The position numbers and the translations under genes are program-made. The notes beneath the pieces are model-generated. The model was not told the origin of the DNA and made no database searches. It saw nothing but the letters and a program-made list of their open reading frames with translations. From an uncultured Aquimarina sp. (GTDB taxonomy: Bacteria > Bacteroidota > Bacteroidia > Flavobacteriales > Flavobacteriaceae): a stretch of 64,000 nucleotides of DNA. How positions within the stretch are numbered: the first letter of the stretch is position 1; each line of letters starts with the position of its first letter. Below are positions 9,177 to 18,393 of the stretch, in pieces. The DNA is taken from the NCBI RefSeq assembly GCF_947492405.1, contig NZ_CANLMP010000003.1:186001-250000 (forward strand), given 5' to 3'.

Positions 9177-10505
9177 ATGTTTGATAATTTAAGTGATAAG
9201 TTAGATAAGGCGTTACATATTCTAAAAGGCCATGGTCAAATTACAGAAGTAAATGTTGCTGAGACACTTAAGGAAGTTCGTAGAGCATTAGTCGATGCGG
9301 ATGTAAATTATAAAATTGCGAAAGATTTTACAGCTACTGTAAAGGAAAAAGCATTAGGTCAGAACGTACTGAAAAGCCTTAAGCCTGGACAATTAATGGT
9401 GAAACTTGTGAAAGATGAGTTAACCGAATTGATGGGTGGAGAAGTTGCAGGAGTTAATTTATCTGGAAACCCATCTGTAGTTTTAATGTCAGGATTACAA
9501 GGTTCTGGTAAGACCACATTTTCTGGAAAACTAGCTAACTTTCTGAAGAATAAGAAAACTAAAAAACCTCTTTTGGTTGCCTGTGATGTATACAGGCCCG
9601 CTGCAATAGATCAATTGCATGTAGTAGGAGAGCAAATAAATGTCGAAGTTTTTAGTGACAGAGGTAATAACGATCCAGTTGCAATAGCTAAAGCAGGTCT
9701 TGCTCATGCCAAAGCAAATGGCTTTAATGTAGTGATTATTGATACAGCAGGTCGTTTGGCTGTTGATGAAGTAATGATGACCGAGATTGCAAATATTCAT
9801 AAAGCAGTTAACCCCGATGAAACATTATTTGTTGTGGATTCTATGACAGGTCAGGATGCGGTAAATACGGCTAAGGCATTTAATGATGTATTAAATTTTG
9901 ATGGAGTAATACTTACCAAACTTGATGGTGATACCAGAGGTGGTGCAGCTATCTCAATTAAATCGGTTGTTAATAAGCCAATTAAATTTATTGGTACTGG
10001 AGAGAAGATGGAAGCTATTGATGTGTTCTATCCTTCTCGTATGGCTGATCGTATTTTGGGAATGGGGGATGTGGTTTCCCTTGTAGAAAGAGCTCAAGAA
10101 CAATTTGATGAAGAAGAAGCTAGGAAATTACAGAAAAAGATTGCTAAAAATCAGTTCGGTTTTGATGACTTTTTGAAACAAATTCAGCAAGTTAAAAAAA
10201 TGGGAAACATGAAAGATCTTGTTGGAATGATTCCTGGAGCTGGTAAGATGATGAAAAATGTGGATATAGATGATGATGCTTTTAAACATATAGAAGCAAT
10301 TATTCATTCTATGACTCCAGATGAAAGGACAAAACCTCAAATTATAAACGCTAGCAGAAAAAAGCGTATAGGTAAAGGCTCAGGGACTTCTGTTCAGCAA
10401 GTCAATCAATTACTTAAGCAGTTTGATCAGATGAGTAAAATGATGAAGATGATGCAAGGCGGAGGAGGAAAACGCATGATGCAGATGATGGGTAAAATGA
10501 AATAA
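9177..10505 (+). CDS. ffh: Signal recognition particle protein Ffh (SRP54)
   Basis: A 442-residue SRP GTPase that binds signal sequences of nascent membrane proteins and delivers ribosomes to FtsY. It has a helical N domain (about 1-90) and a G domain with P-loop GLQGSGKTTFSGKLA, DTAGRL and TKLDGDTRGGAA. The C-terminal M domain (about 300-442) is methionine-rich and ends MMKMMQGGGGKRMMQMMGKMK-like (about 422-442), the signal-sequence and 4.5S RNA binding part. Length is normal for the family. folD follows after 48 bp on the same strand and is probably co-transcribed. Confidence 0.98.
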   Translation: MFDNLSDKLDKALHILKGHGQITEVNVAETLKEVRRALVDADVNYKIAKDFTATVKEKALGQNVLKSLKPGQLMVKLVKDELTELMGGEVAGVNLSGNPSVVLMSGLQGSGKTTFSGKLANFLKNKKTKKPLLVACDVYRPAAIDQLHVVGEQINVEVFSDRGNNDPVAIAKAGLAHAKANGFNVVIIDTAGRLAVDEVMMTEIANIHKAVNPDETLFVVDSMTGQDAVNTAKAFNDVLNFDGVILTKLDGDTRGGAAISIKSVVNKPIKFIGTGEKMEAIDVFYPSRMADRILGMGDVVSLVERAQEQFDEEEARKLQKKIAKNQFGFDDFLKQIQQVKKMGNMKDLVGMIPGAGKMMKNVDIDDDAFKHIEAIIHSMTPDERTKPQIINASRKKRIGKGSGTSVQQVNQLLKQFDQMSKMMKMMQGGGGKRMMQMMGKMK

Positions 10506-10553
10506 CTTGTACACTAAACAATATATAATTTAAAAATAGAGTAGGGGCTTAAT

Positions 10554-11438
10554 ATGGAAGTTTTAGACGGAAAAAAAGTAAGTAATGATATAAAAAATGA
10601 AATCGCTGTCGAGGTTCAGAAAATGAAAGATCGAGGCGAAAAAGTTCCGCACCTTGCAGCTGTATTAGTAGGGAACGATGGAGCAAGTCTAACTTACGTT
10701 GGGAGTAAAGTAAAGGCATGTGAAAGGATAGGTTTTGAGTCTACTTTGGTTAAAATGCCTAGTACTACAAGCGAGATTGAACTGTTAGCTAAAATAAAAG
10801 AGCTGAATGAAAATTCGGATATTGATGGTTTTATTGTCCAGCTTCCTTTACCACCACAAATTGATACGCAAAAAGTATTACTAGCAGTAGACCCTGATAA
10901 GGATGTCGACGGATTCCATCCAATGAATTTTGGTAAAATGGCGCTGGATATGTCAACTTTTATACCTGCGACACCGTTTGGTATTTTAGAACTATTAGAA
11001 CGTTATAATGTAGATACCAAAGGTAAACATACAGTGGTGATCGGAAGAAGTCATATTGTCGGTAGACCTATGAGTATACTAATGGGAAGAAAAGGGTGGC
11101 CAGGTAATTCTACAGTAACGTTAACCCATAGTCATACTAAAAATATAACTCAGATTATTTCTCAAGCTGATATCGTAATTTCCGCCTTGGGGGTTCCTAA
11201 TTTTTTGAAAGCGGAAATGGTAAAAGATGATGCTGTTATTATTGATGTAGGTATAACAAGAGTTGCAGATGATACCAGAGAGAGAGGATACAGAATCGTA
11301 GGTGATGTTGATTATGAAAACGTGAGTAAAAAAGCTTCTTTTATTACACCCGTTCCAGGAGGAGTTGGTCCAATGACTATAGCAATGCTTCTTAAAAATA
11401 CATTATTAGCTAGAGAGAGACACCGTAATAATGGATAG
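10554..11438 (+). CDS. folD: Bifunctional methylenetetrahydrofolate dehydrogenase/cyclohydrolase FolD
   Basis: A 294-residue cytosolic enzyme interconverting 5,10-methylene-, methenyl- and 10-formyl-tetrahydrofolate using NADP. Signatures are the catalytic YVGSKVKACERIG region near residue 45, GFIVQLPLPP, the dinucleotide-binding VVIGRSHIVGRP, and PVPGGVGPMTIAML near the end. The length is typical. It follows ffh and ends in a clear terminator. Confidence 0.98.
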   Translation: MEVLDGKKVSNDIKNEIAVEVQKMKDRGEKVPHLAAVLVGNDGASLTYVGSKVKACERIGFESTLVKMPSTTSEIELLAKIKELNENSDIDGFIVQLPLPPQIDTQKVLLAVDPDKDVDGFHPMNFGKMALDMSTFIPATPFGILELLERYNVDTKGKHTVVIGRSHIVGRPMSILMGRKGWPGNSTVTLTHSHTKNITQIISQADIVISALGVPNFLKAEMVKDDAVIIDVGITRVADDTRERGYRIVGDVDYENVSKKASFITPVPGGVGPMTIAMLLKNTLLARERHRNNG

Positions 11439-11504
11439 TAGTTTATTATTTGGGTCTAGTGTTACTCACTGTGTCCAATAGTAAATTTAAAATATAAATA
11501 GTAT

Positions 11505-11545
11505 AAAGCCTTAGAAAGTTTAAGATAAACACTAAGGCTTTTTTG
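11505..11545 (+). terminator. Rho-independent terminator of the ffh-folD unit
   Basis: The stem AAGCCTTAG (11506-11514) pairs with CTAAGGCTT (11532-11540), followed by a T run. Confidence 0.85.
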
Positions 11546-11676
11546 TTTGATTACGATTGAAATATAGAGCTGATGATCACTTTTGATGTGTAATTAGGAT
11601 TTTTAAAAAATTGATTAGATTGTTTTTTATTGGTTTTTCTGGAACAGAATGAATTATAAAAAAGATACTTGGTAAC

Positions 11677-11707
11677 AAAAAAAAGGCACCGTTCAACGGT
11701 GCCTTTT
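11677..11707 (-). terminator. Terminator of the SH3-domain gene
   Basis: The stem AAAGGCACCGTT pairs with AACGGTGCCTTT around a short loop. Reading the minus strand, an unbroken run of eight T follows, so it mainly serves the minus-strand gene; the plus strand also shows a TTTT. Confidence 0.85.
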
Positions 11708-11762
11708 ACTTTACATTTATTATTGGTGATAATAAAATATATATTGTATTTAGATTATTTTC

Positions 11763-12929
11763 TTAGAATGCATTAAACTTACTTGCATCAATATTATCTT
11801 GATCTTCTACATCATTGTTGTATAATGTTCCATTAGGCATAAGATCTAAAGATAAGCTATAAGATGGTACATTAATACCTTCCTCAGTTTTGATTGTGTT
11901 GTAGTCTAAGATATCCTGTCCTTTTTCATACAAAGGATTTTTTGTAAAAGTTCCTTGACGTTTTCCGTTCTTACTAGGAGATTCTTTCCACTCTTTTCCA
12001 TAAGCAATTACACAGTAGTACTCACCTTGAGGAATATTTCTGATGAACTGAGTTGATCCACTATTAATGTATACAATTCTTACAGTTTCGTCATCTTTTT
12101 CAGTTTTACCCATTTTCACAAGTTTAACAACTACATCTGTATTGTTACCAACATCTACTTTAAGGTAGTTGTCTAGCTTGTATTCGAATTTACCTTTGAA
12201 ATTGAATGATTTTGGAGTAGCACCAGATTTATATGTTTTTTTCTCCCAACTAGCGAACTTATTCTCTCTAGTAACTCTAGATGGAGCAGCGGTAGCTCTT
12301 GATGAACCAGCATTACTGCCATTCGAAGCTGTTTTTGATTCTATAGGATTGTAAGCTGTATCAGTGTTACCTAAAGTTCTTCTGTTAGCAGCTTCTAAAG
12401 CTTTTTGTGTTTCTGCAAGTTCTGCTAATCTTCTACGTTCTGCAGCACTTTTATTTTGATTTGCAGCAGCGGCAGCAGCGGCAGCGGCAGCGGCATCAGC
12501 TTCAGCTTGTCTTTGCAATCTTTCTGCTTCAGCGATAGCTCTTCTTGCAGCTTCTGCAGCAGCAATTTTTGCAGCTTCTGCTTTTCTTATCGCTTCTTCA
12601 GCGGCAAGTTTTGCAGCATTTTTTCTAGCTTCAGCAGCTTTTGCAGCTCTTTCTGCATCTGCAATACTACTATCTTCAGCTAGTAATTTTGTTTGCACAA
12701 AACCATTACCGTTTTTGTGCTGTACTGTACTCCAGTCTCCATATCCAGAACTAATAACATATACCTGAGTTCCTTGAGGAATCTCTGCAATAATGTCAAA
12801 GTTTGCACCTGGTCCAGTTCGTAATTCTAATTTGGATGTAGCCATTAAATAGCGATCCAGCGACTTTATCTGAGCAAAAGTCGAGGATGTCATCACCAAT
12901 AGGAAAATAAATGTAAAAATTGATTTCAT
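11763..12929 (-). CDS. Secreted SH3-domain protein with Ala-rich coiled coil
   Basis: A 388-residue exported protein of unknown function. A signal peptide (about 1-19, ending TFAQ) is followed by a bacterial SH3-like domain (about 25-85; LELRTGPGANFDIIAEIPQGTQVYVI and WSTVQHKNGNGFVQT), which often binds cell wall or serves as a targeting module. Residues about 90-180 form an Ala/Glu/Lys/Arg coiled coil with an uninterrupted run of about 11 alanines. The C-terminal third (about 230-388) is a beta-rich domain (FKGKFEYKLDNYLKVDVG ... RNIPQGEYYCVIAYG). It stands alone between two transcription ends, with a terminator behind it and 914 bp of noncoding DNA before it. The SH3 call is by motif; peptidoglycan binding is inference. 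Confidence 0.8.
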   Translation of the reverse strand: MKSIFTFIFLLVMTSSTFAQIKSLDRYLMATSKLELRTGPGANFDIIAEIPQGTQVYVISSGYGDWSTVQHKNGNGFVQTKLLAEDSSIADAERAAKAAEARKNAAKLAAEEAIRKAEAAKIAAAEAARRAIAEAERLQRQAEADAAAAAAAAAAANQNKSAAERRRLAELAETQKALEAANRRTLGNTDTAYNPIESKTASNGSNAGSSRATAAPSRVTRENKFASWEKKTYKSGATPKSFNFKGKFEYKLDNYLKVDVGNNTDVVVKLVKMGKTEKDDETVRIVYINSGSTQFIRNIPQGEYYCVIAYGKEWKESPSKNGKRQGTFTKNPLYEKGQDILDYNTIKTEEGINVPSYSLSLDLMPNGTLYNNDVEDQDNIDASKFNAF

Positions 12930-13843
12930 AATCTTTCTGTGTTTACATAATTAAAATTCAAAAAATAAAGCAGATTAGGGTTCTTATATAAAAGGTATTA
13001 ATCTTTTTTGCTTTAATATCTTCTTTTTTTTATCAGTTTTATAAGTTTTAATTCAAATTATTGTTCAAAAATCTCATTCTCAAAAAATATGCCAAACATT
13101 TTTTTTGACATTTATAAATTATTAACAAATTTTGACATTGTGTTAAAATTTACAATCTTTTAAAGAACTTTTGTTAGTTTAATAGTTTGTTTTTCAGTTA
13201 CTTATACATGTTTTTCTTTAGTATAAGTTTAAACTTGTTAATTAATTAACTGAGTTGAAAACTCTTAAACTATAAACAAAAGTAAGTTATTAATATGAAA
13301 AACACAACTTGTTTCCATTTTATTTGTATAAAAATCTACTTTTTTTTTCAACAATTTGTGTTTTTCAACGATTATTTTGTGTATTACGTCTGATTTATGC
13401 TGTATTTACAAGGGCTGAAGTCGGTTAAGGATAATTTACTTACAAACTGGATTTTTTCTTTTTTTTTGCGAGAAAATATTTTCAATAAAAACTGACTTTT
13501 TTTGCAATACTTTAACATTTATTGTTATGCTTGCATAGTATTTTGTTGGATTTTGTAATATGATACTTTTTGAAATAGAGGTGTATGATTTTGATATTAA
13601 GGAGCTTAGGGTATTGTGTGGTTTTGTTTTCTATACAGTAGAAAAGATTGTTTTAATGTTGAATATGCTATGAAATTTAACAAAATCAAATGCTTCTTTC
13701 GTCTTAAAAATACAAATTTCGGTCTGCTTTTTTTTGATAAATTATGGTGTCGTCAGAAATAGCTGACCTTTTTTATCTGTACGATTTTATTGAGAATACG
13801 ATTCTTTTGATAAAGAATCTGTAAATGTGTAATGAGAAATCGA
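12930..13843. other. 914-bp AT-rich intergenic region without a recognisable gene
   Basis: I find no convincing ORF, tRNA, DnaA-box cluster or insertion sequence. The stretch is extremely AT-rich with many homopolymer A/T runs. It should contain the minus-strand promoter of the SH3 gene. An AGGGTA at 13608 lacks the partner block seen at the ECF promoters. Confidence 0.6.
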
Positions 13844-14509
13844 TTAATGAATGTCTTTTATTAATTCGGGGAATTTTTTCTGAAAACGTTTCAGTCTAGG
13901 AATAGAAACATTCTGAATATATCCATTATATGGATTTCTTTTTTCGTAATCTTGATGATAGCCTTCTGCTATCCAAAATTTTTGAAAAGCAGTAACTTCT
14001 GCTGCAATCTTTCTATTGAGGGTCTTGCTTAGGAAGTCTTTCTTTTTTTGAATTATATTTTTCTGATCATCGTTTTGATAAAATATAATAGATCTGTATT
14101 GAGAACCTCTATCCGGTCCTTGTCCATTTATTTGAGTTGGGTTTTGTGATCCAAAATAAACATCTACTAAGGAAGAGAAGGATATGATTTTTGGATCATA
14201 TAAAACCTCTACAGCTTCTGCATGACCTGTTCGTCCTGTATTGCTGGATTCATATGTAGGGTTTTTAGTATGTCCTCCAGAGTATCCTGATACAACTTCT
14301 TTTACTCCTTTTACACTTTCGTAGATTGCTTCTACACACCAAAAGCATCCACTTGCAAAATATGCTCGCTCCAGTCCGTCAATTGGTTTGGTTTGAACAG
14401 GGGTTATATTCTGATTTTGTAATGTATTGTCTTTTTTAGCTTGAGTTTGACTGTTGCCTTGACAGCTAATTAGCAAAATAATAAATGCACTATATAATAA
14501 GGTCTTCAT
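13844..14509 (-). CDS. msrA: Peptide-methionine (S)-S-oxide reductase MsrA, lipoprotein form
   Basis: A 221-residue enzyme that reduces methionine-S-sulfoxide in damaged proteins. The catalytic cysteine is in ASGCFWCVEAIYES, with the downstream family blocks VVSGYSGG, YESSNTGRTGHAEAVEV and FFGSQNPT-like YFGSQNPTQINGQGPDRG. The N-terminus is a lipoprotein signal with lipobox LISC at about residue 16, so unlike cytosolic MsrA it is anchored in the envelope. The residues after Cys (QGNSQTQ) lack the acidic surface-export signal, suggesting a periplasm-facing position where it would repair exported proteins. No msrB lies next to it. Confidence 0.95.
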   Translation of the reverse strand: MKTLLYSAFIILLISCQGNSQTQAKKDNTLQNQNITPVQTKPIDGLERAYFASGCFWCVEAIYESVKGVKEVVSGYSGGHTKNPTYESSNTGRTGHAEAVEVLYDPKIISFSSLVDVYFGSQNPTQINGQGPDRGSQYRSIIFYQNDDQKNIIQKKKDFLSKTLNRKIAAEVTAFQKFWIAEGYHQDYEKRNPYNGYIQNVSIPRLKRFQKKFPELIKDIH

Positions 14510-14623
14510 AATATATGTCTTTTTAGGAACCTTTAGTCTTGTTTTGTGTTTAAACCTTTCGGTTAATAGTTTTAAAATGTAAAATTAACTAGATAAAAGG
14601 GAGTTGAGTCTTAAAGAAATTTT

Positions 14624-14659
14624 AAATAAAAACGGCTATCAAATTTTTGATAGCCGTTA
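14624..14659 (-). terminator. Terminator of rho
   Basis: An 11-bp perfect stem, AACGGCTATCA (14631-14641) with TGATAGCCGTT (14648-14658), is followed on the minus strand by a T-rich tract. It lies 25 bases past the rho stop codon. Confidence 0.85.
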
Positions 14660-14683
14660 CCTATATATTATATGGTTTATAAT

Positions 14684-16363
14684 TTATCCATTCATGGAAA
14701 TCAGGAATTCGTCATTATTACGAGTTTGCTTAAAGCGATCGTTTATAAATTCCATTGCTTCTACAGGATTCATGTCTGCAAGATATTTACGCATTACCCA
14801 CATTCTTTGAATAGTGTTTTCATCGAGTAAAATATCATCACGACGTGTGCTGGAAGATGTAAGGTCAATAGCAGGGAAAATTCTACGATTAGATATTTTA
14901 CGATCTAACTGTAATTCCATGTTGCCGGTTCCTTTAAATTCTTCGAAAATAACCTCGTCCATTTTAGAACCGGTTTCTGTTAAAGCAGTTGCTATAATAG
15001 TAAGTGATCCTCCATTTTCTATATTACGAGCTGCTCCAAAGAAACGTTTTGGTTTGTGTAATGCATTGGCGTCTACACCACCACTAAGGATTTTACCTGA
15101 AGCAGGTTGCACTGTGTTATATGCTCTTGCTAAACGTGTTATAGAATCTAGAAGTATTACGACATCATGACCACATTCTACTAATCGTTTCGCTTTCTCT
15201 AGTACAATGTTTGCGATTTTAACATGTTCATGAGCTTCTTTGTCAAATGTAGAAGCGATAACTTCTCCACGTACATTACGTTGCATATCTGTTACTTCTT
15301 CAGGACGTTCATCGATTAGTAGTATCATTTGGTATACTTCTGGATGATTTGCAGCAATTGCATTTGCTACATCCTTTAATAACATTGTTTTACCTGTTTT
15401 TGGTTGAGAGACAATCATTCCACGTTGTCCTTTACCGATAGGAGAAAACAGATCCATTATCCTTGTGGAAATAGTGCTTTGTCTTTCTGCTAATTTGAAT
15501 TTTTCCTGTGGAAAAAGCGGTGTTAGATGTTCAAAAGATACTCTGTCTCTTACTACTTGTGGGTCCAGGCCATTAATCTTATTTACCTTAATTAATGGAA
15601 AATATTTTTCACCTTCTTTAGGAGGTCTTACTTGTCCAAGAACGGTATCACCAGTCTTAAGTCCAAAAAGTCTAATTTGTGATTGAGATACATATATATC
15701 ATCTGGAGAGGAGAGATAGTTGTAATCACTAGATCTTAAAAAACCATATCCATCCTGCATAATGTCCAATACTCCTTCACTTTGGATGATTGCATCAAAT
15801 TCATAATCAGGTTCCTTGTAGCGATTTCGGTTATCTCTATTTCCGCTATCCCTATTTCCGTTATTTTCCTTTTTATTGGTGTTTCGGTTTTTGTTTTGGG
15901 ACTTATCGTTATTTCTATTGCGATTATCTTTTCTATCGTCCTTTCTGTCGTCCTTTTTGTCTTCCCTTTTTTGTTGAGGTTTTTTATTTTCTGGAGCTTC
16001 TGTAGATTTAGGTGTGTTAGTTTCTTTATGCTCCGTTTTTGGAGTTGAACTTTTTTCTACAGCAGTATTAGTTTCCTTTTTGTTAGGAGGATTCTGGTTT
16101 TTACTAGAAGGATTCTGAGTGTTCGGGGCCTTACGAGGTCTTCTCTGACGAGGAGTTTGTTTTGGCTTTTCGTTTTCAGTCTTACCAGAAGATTCTTCAG
16201 TAATAACTTCTTTTACTTTGCTGGGGTTAGCAGCTTGATAGTCCAAGATTTGGTATACCAAATCTAATTTTTTCATGGTGCGAAATTTAGGTACTTTTAA
16301 ATTTTTCGCAATTTCCTGTAGCTCAGGAAGCTTTTTCGCTTTTAATTCAGAAATCTCTAACAT
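14684..16363 (-). CDS. rho: Transcription termination factor Rho with a long disordered insertion
   Basis: A 559-residue RNA-dependent ATPase that terminates transcription; E. coli Rho is about 420 residues. The N-terminal Rho_N helical motif (about 1-45) is separated from the RNA-binding cold-shock-like domain (about 192-265; [20 protein letters not shown]) by about 140 residues of low-complexity Asn/Lys/Arg/Pro/Thr/Asp sequence with repeats such as [19 protein letters not shown]. The ATPase core has the P-loop [11 protein letters not shown], the Walker B segment [16 protein letters not shown] and the Q-loop [10 protein letters not shown] disordered Rho insertion is characteristic of Bacteroidota, and in Bacteroides thetaiotaomicron it has been linked to phase separation. 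Translation starts with TTAGAGATTTC after ATG, and no other start fits. Confidence 0.97.
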   Translation of the reverse strand: MLEISELKAKKLPELQEIAKNLKVPKFRTMKKLDLVYQILDYQAANPSKVKEVITEESSGKTENEKPKQTPRQRRPRKAPNTQNPSSKNQNPPNKKETNTAVEKSSTPKTEHKETNTPKSTEAPENKKPQQKREDKKDDRKDDRKDNRNRNNDKSQNKNRNTNKKENNGNRDSGNRDNRNRYKEPDYEFDAIIQSEGVLDIMQDGYGFLRSSDYNYLSSPDDIYVSQSQIRLFGLKTGDTVLGQVRPPKEGEKYFPLIKVNKINGLDPQVVRDRVSFEHLTPLFPQEKFKLAERQSTISTRIMDLFSPIGKGQRGMIVSQPKTGKTMLLKDVANAIAANHPEVYQMILLIDERPEEVTDMQRNVRGEVIASTFDKEAHEHVKIANIVLEKAKRLVECGHDVVILLDSITRLARAYNTVQPASGKILSGGVDANALHKPKRFFGAARNIENGGSLTIIATALTETGSKMDEVIFEEFKGTGNMELQLDRKISNRRIFPAIDLTSSSTRRDDILLDENTIQRMWVMRKYLADMNPVEAMEFINDRFKQTRNNDEFLISMNG

Positions 16364-16533
16364 TTAAATTTGTTATATAATTTAAGGTTCTGGTATTAAA
16401 TTTTCTAAAGAAGAATTCTAGGAAAATTTTATTTTGAAGGTAAGTAACCTAAATAGAATGGGTTACACAATTTGTGTTGCAAGTATACGACTTTATTTTT
16501 GATTTTTTACACATATTTATAAAAAGAAACTCT

Positions 16534-16541
16534 TATTTTTG
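16534..16541 (+). promoter_or_regulatory. Putative -7 promoter element of the DUF4293 gene
   Basis: TATTTTTG matches TAnnTTTG and lies 24 bases before the ATG at 16566. The divergent rho gene is 170 bp away. Confidence 0.55.
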
Positions 16542-16565
16542 CATTTCCAAAAGAAGTAAGGGGCA

Positions 16566-16976
16566 ATGATACAAAGAATCCAATCTATTTATTTGTTTTT
16601 AGTAGTGGTGTTATCTGGAGGGATATCAGCAATACTGCCATATGGATTAGATCAAAATGGAGAAGATTTATTGTCTCAGGATAATTTTTTGGTTTTAGGA
16701 ATGTTTACTGGATCAGCTTTATTAGCTTTGGTAAGTATTTTTTTATTTAAAAATAGACAGCTTCAATTTGTATTGGGGCGTATCAATATCTTATTAAACT
16801 TTATTTTACTAGGAGTATTTGTTTATTGGTCACTAACTTTATCTGGAGAAACAATGGTTTCGGAGAAAGGTATTGGGATGTTGATTCCTATTATTTCTAT
16901 CGTTTTATTAGTAGTAGCCAACAAGGCTATCAGAAAGGATGAGAATCTCGTAAAATCTGTTGATCGATTACGATAA
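16566..16976 (+). CDS. DUF4293 family membrane protein
   Basis: A 136-residue integral membrane protein of unknown function. Four hydrophobic helices are visible (about 5-25, 45-63, 70-90 and 105-122), and the opening MIQRIQSIYLFL is characteristic of the DUF4293 family of Bacteroidota. It is divergent from rho, an arrangement I recall as common in Flavobacteriaceae. The length is normal. Nothing in the sequence suggests an enzymatic site. Confidence 0.88.
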   Translation: MIQRIQSIYLFLVVVLSGGISAILPYGLDQNGEDLLSQDNFLVLGMFTGSALLALVSIFLFKNRQLQFVLGRINILLNFILLGVFVYWSLTLSGETMVSEKGIGMLIPIISIVLLVVANKAIRKDENLVKSVDRLR

Positions 16977-17004
16977 ACCTAAAATCTTAGTAGTATTAGT
17001 GCGT

Positions 17005-17042
17005 TAAGACCCGGAGTATGCCAACTTCGGGTCTTATTTTTT
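17005..17042. terminator. Bidirectional terminator between DUF4293 and the phosphodiesterase gene
   Basis: The stem TAAGACCCGGAG (17005-17016) pairs with CTTCGGGTCTTA (17025-17036), with one G-T wobble, and a T run follows on the plus strand. The right arm overlaps the stop codon of the convergent gene at 17034. Confidence 0.75.
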
Positions 17043-17528
17043 ACCTAATTCTATAACTTCCAGGTTCTCGATTTTACCGCGATCTAATATGAATCTTAAC
17101 ATGGTTCTTACTTTATGAAATCCATGTTTCCCTGCGGCTCCCGGATTCATATGTAGTACATCGTTAATTTTATCAGGAATTACTTTAAGAATGTGAGAAT
17201 GACCGCAGATAAATAATTTAGGAGGATTGGTTTTGATTTCTTCTCTAGTATTTGCATTGTATTTTGGGGGGTATCCTCCGATATGAGTTATCCAAACAGA
17301 AACACCTTCACAAGAGAATCGCTGGTTTAGGGGGAAAGTAGCTCTTGCTTTATCGTTGTCAATATTTCCATAAACAGCACGAAGCGGTTTAAGAGCTTCT
17401 ATAGCATCAGTAACTTTTAGATCTCCAATATCTCCTGCGTGCCATACTTCATCTGCTTCTTTTACATAATGTAATATACGTTCATCAATATAACTATGTG
17501 TGTCGCTAAGTAAGAGTATTTTTTTCAA
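17034..17528 (-). CDS. YfcE/MJ0936-type metallophosphoesterase
   Basis: A 164-residue calcineurin-like phosphodiesterase. The metal-ligand motifs of the class appear in order: LLSDTHSYID, VWHAGDIGD, AVYGNIDN, WITHIGG and ICGHSHI. Members hydrolyse phosphodiester bonds with two divalent metals; the physiological substrate of this small subfamily is usually unknown. It is cytosolic, and its length matches the family. It is divergent from truA, with 116 bp between them. Confidence 0.92.
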   Translation of the reverse strand: MKKILLLSDTHSYIDERILHYVKEADEVWHAGDIGDLKVTDAIEALKPLRAVYGNIDNDKARATFPLNQRFSCEGVSVWITHIGGYPPKYNANTREEIKTNPPKLFICGHSHILKVIPDKINDVLHMNPGAAGKHGFHKVRTMLRFILDRGKIENLEVIELGKK

Positions 17529-17603
17529 ATTGCTAATAAAAATGATTTATGATGTTATAAATAAACTGAACGATCGTATACAATTCATCTCTATAATATG
17601 AAG

Positions 17604-17611
17604 TATATTTG
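17604..17611 (+). promoter_or_regulatory. Putative -7 promoter element of truA
   Basis: TATATTTG fits TAnnTTTG exactly and lies 33 bases before the TTG start codon of truA. Confidence 0.55.
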
Positions 17612-17644
17612 CCATCAGATTTTGGACAAAAATAGCATAATGCT

Positions 17645-18391
17645 TTGAGATATTTTTTAGAACTTTCATATAATGGTACACCTTATCATGGATGGCAACG
17701 CCAGCCTAATGCAATTTCTGTTCAAGAGGTTTTAGAAGATTCTCTATCATTATTATTGAGAAGAAAAATTGAAGTGATGGGTGCAGGTAGAACAGATACA
17801 GGAGTTCATGCACGACAAATAATGGTACATTTTGATAGTGAAGTAGTATTGGATACGGTTCATTTCAAATACAAGCTTAATTCACTTCTTCCGAAGGAAA
17901 TTGCCGTGCAGATGGTGAGTTTGGTAAAAGAGGATGCGCACGCTAGATTTGATGCTGTAAGTAGGTCGTATGAGTATATTATAGCGCTATCTAAAGATCC
18001 TTTTAGAATAAATAGTGCGTATTATCTAAAGAAAGAATTAGATATAGATTTGATGAATGAAGCTGCTAAATTACTGTTAAACTATACTAATTTTAAATGT
18101 TTTAGTAAGTCTAAAACCGATGTAAAAACGTATAATTGTAACATAACCGATGCTGTCTGGGAGAAGACCGGTGATGTATTGGTTTTTAAGATTTCGGCAA
18201 ATCGCTTTCTTAGAAATATGGTTAGAGCTATCGTTGGCACCTTAATTGAAATAGGAGAACATAAACTCGATCTTAATGATTTAAAGCGTATTATTAAAAG
18301 CGAAAACCGAAGTGAAGCAGGTTATTCAGTACCGGCACACGGTTTATATTTAACCGAAGTACAATACCCAAAAACTATATACCTTATATAA
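17645..18391 (+). CDS. truA: tRNA pseudouridine(38-40) synthase TruA
   Basis: A 248-residue enzyme that isomerises uridines 38-40 in the tRNA anticodon arm. Signatures are LSYNGTPYHGWQRQPN at the start, the catalytic-Asp segment MGAGRTDTGVHARQ (about residues 47-60), and FLRNMVRAIVGTLIEIG near the end. The start codon is TTG at 17645: an in-frame stop lies at 17633 and no ATG or GTG falls between, while the protein family begins exactly here (MRYFLELSYNG). The ABC transporter gene begins 2 bases after its stop, so the two are co-transcribed. Confidence 0.96.
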   Translation: MRYFLELSYNGTPYHGWQRQPNAISVQEVLEDSLSLLLRRKIEVMGAGRTDTGVHARQIMVHFDSEVVLDTVHFKYKLNSLLPKEIAVQMVSLVKEDAHARFDAVSRSYEYIIALSKDPFRINSAYYLKKELDIDLMNEAAKLLLNYTNFKCFSKSKTDVKTYNCNITDAVWEKTGDVLVFKISANRFLRNMVRAIVGTLIEIGEHKLDLNDLKRIIKSENRSEAGYSVPAHGLYLTEVQYPKTIYLI

Positions 18392-18393
18392 TA

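Noticed and set aside
12456..12683. Ser/Cys/Phe-rich plus-strand frame opposite the SH3 gene
   Set aside because: It is the antisense of the Ala/Glu-rich coiled coil and has no independent support.
13608..13613. AGGGTA in the long noncoding region
   Set aside because: No CTGT-type block at the right distance and no downstream gene on that strand.
12930..13843. Replication origin in the AT-rich gap
   Set aside because: No cluster of DnaA boxes was seen and no dnaA, dnaN or gidA neighbours are present.
15782..16048. Two hydrophobic plus-strand frames opposite rho
   Set aside because: They are the antisense of the Asn/Lys/Arg-rich insertion, which automatically reads as Phe/Val/Ile/Leu.
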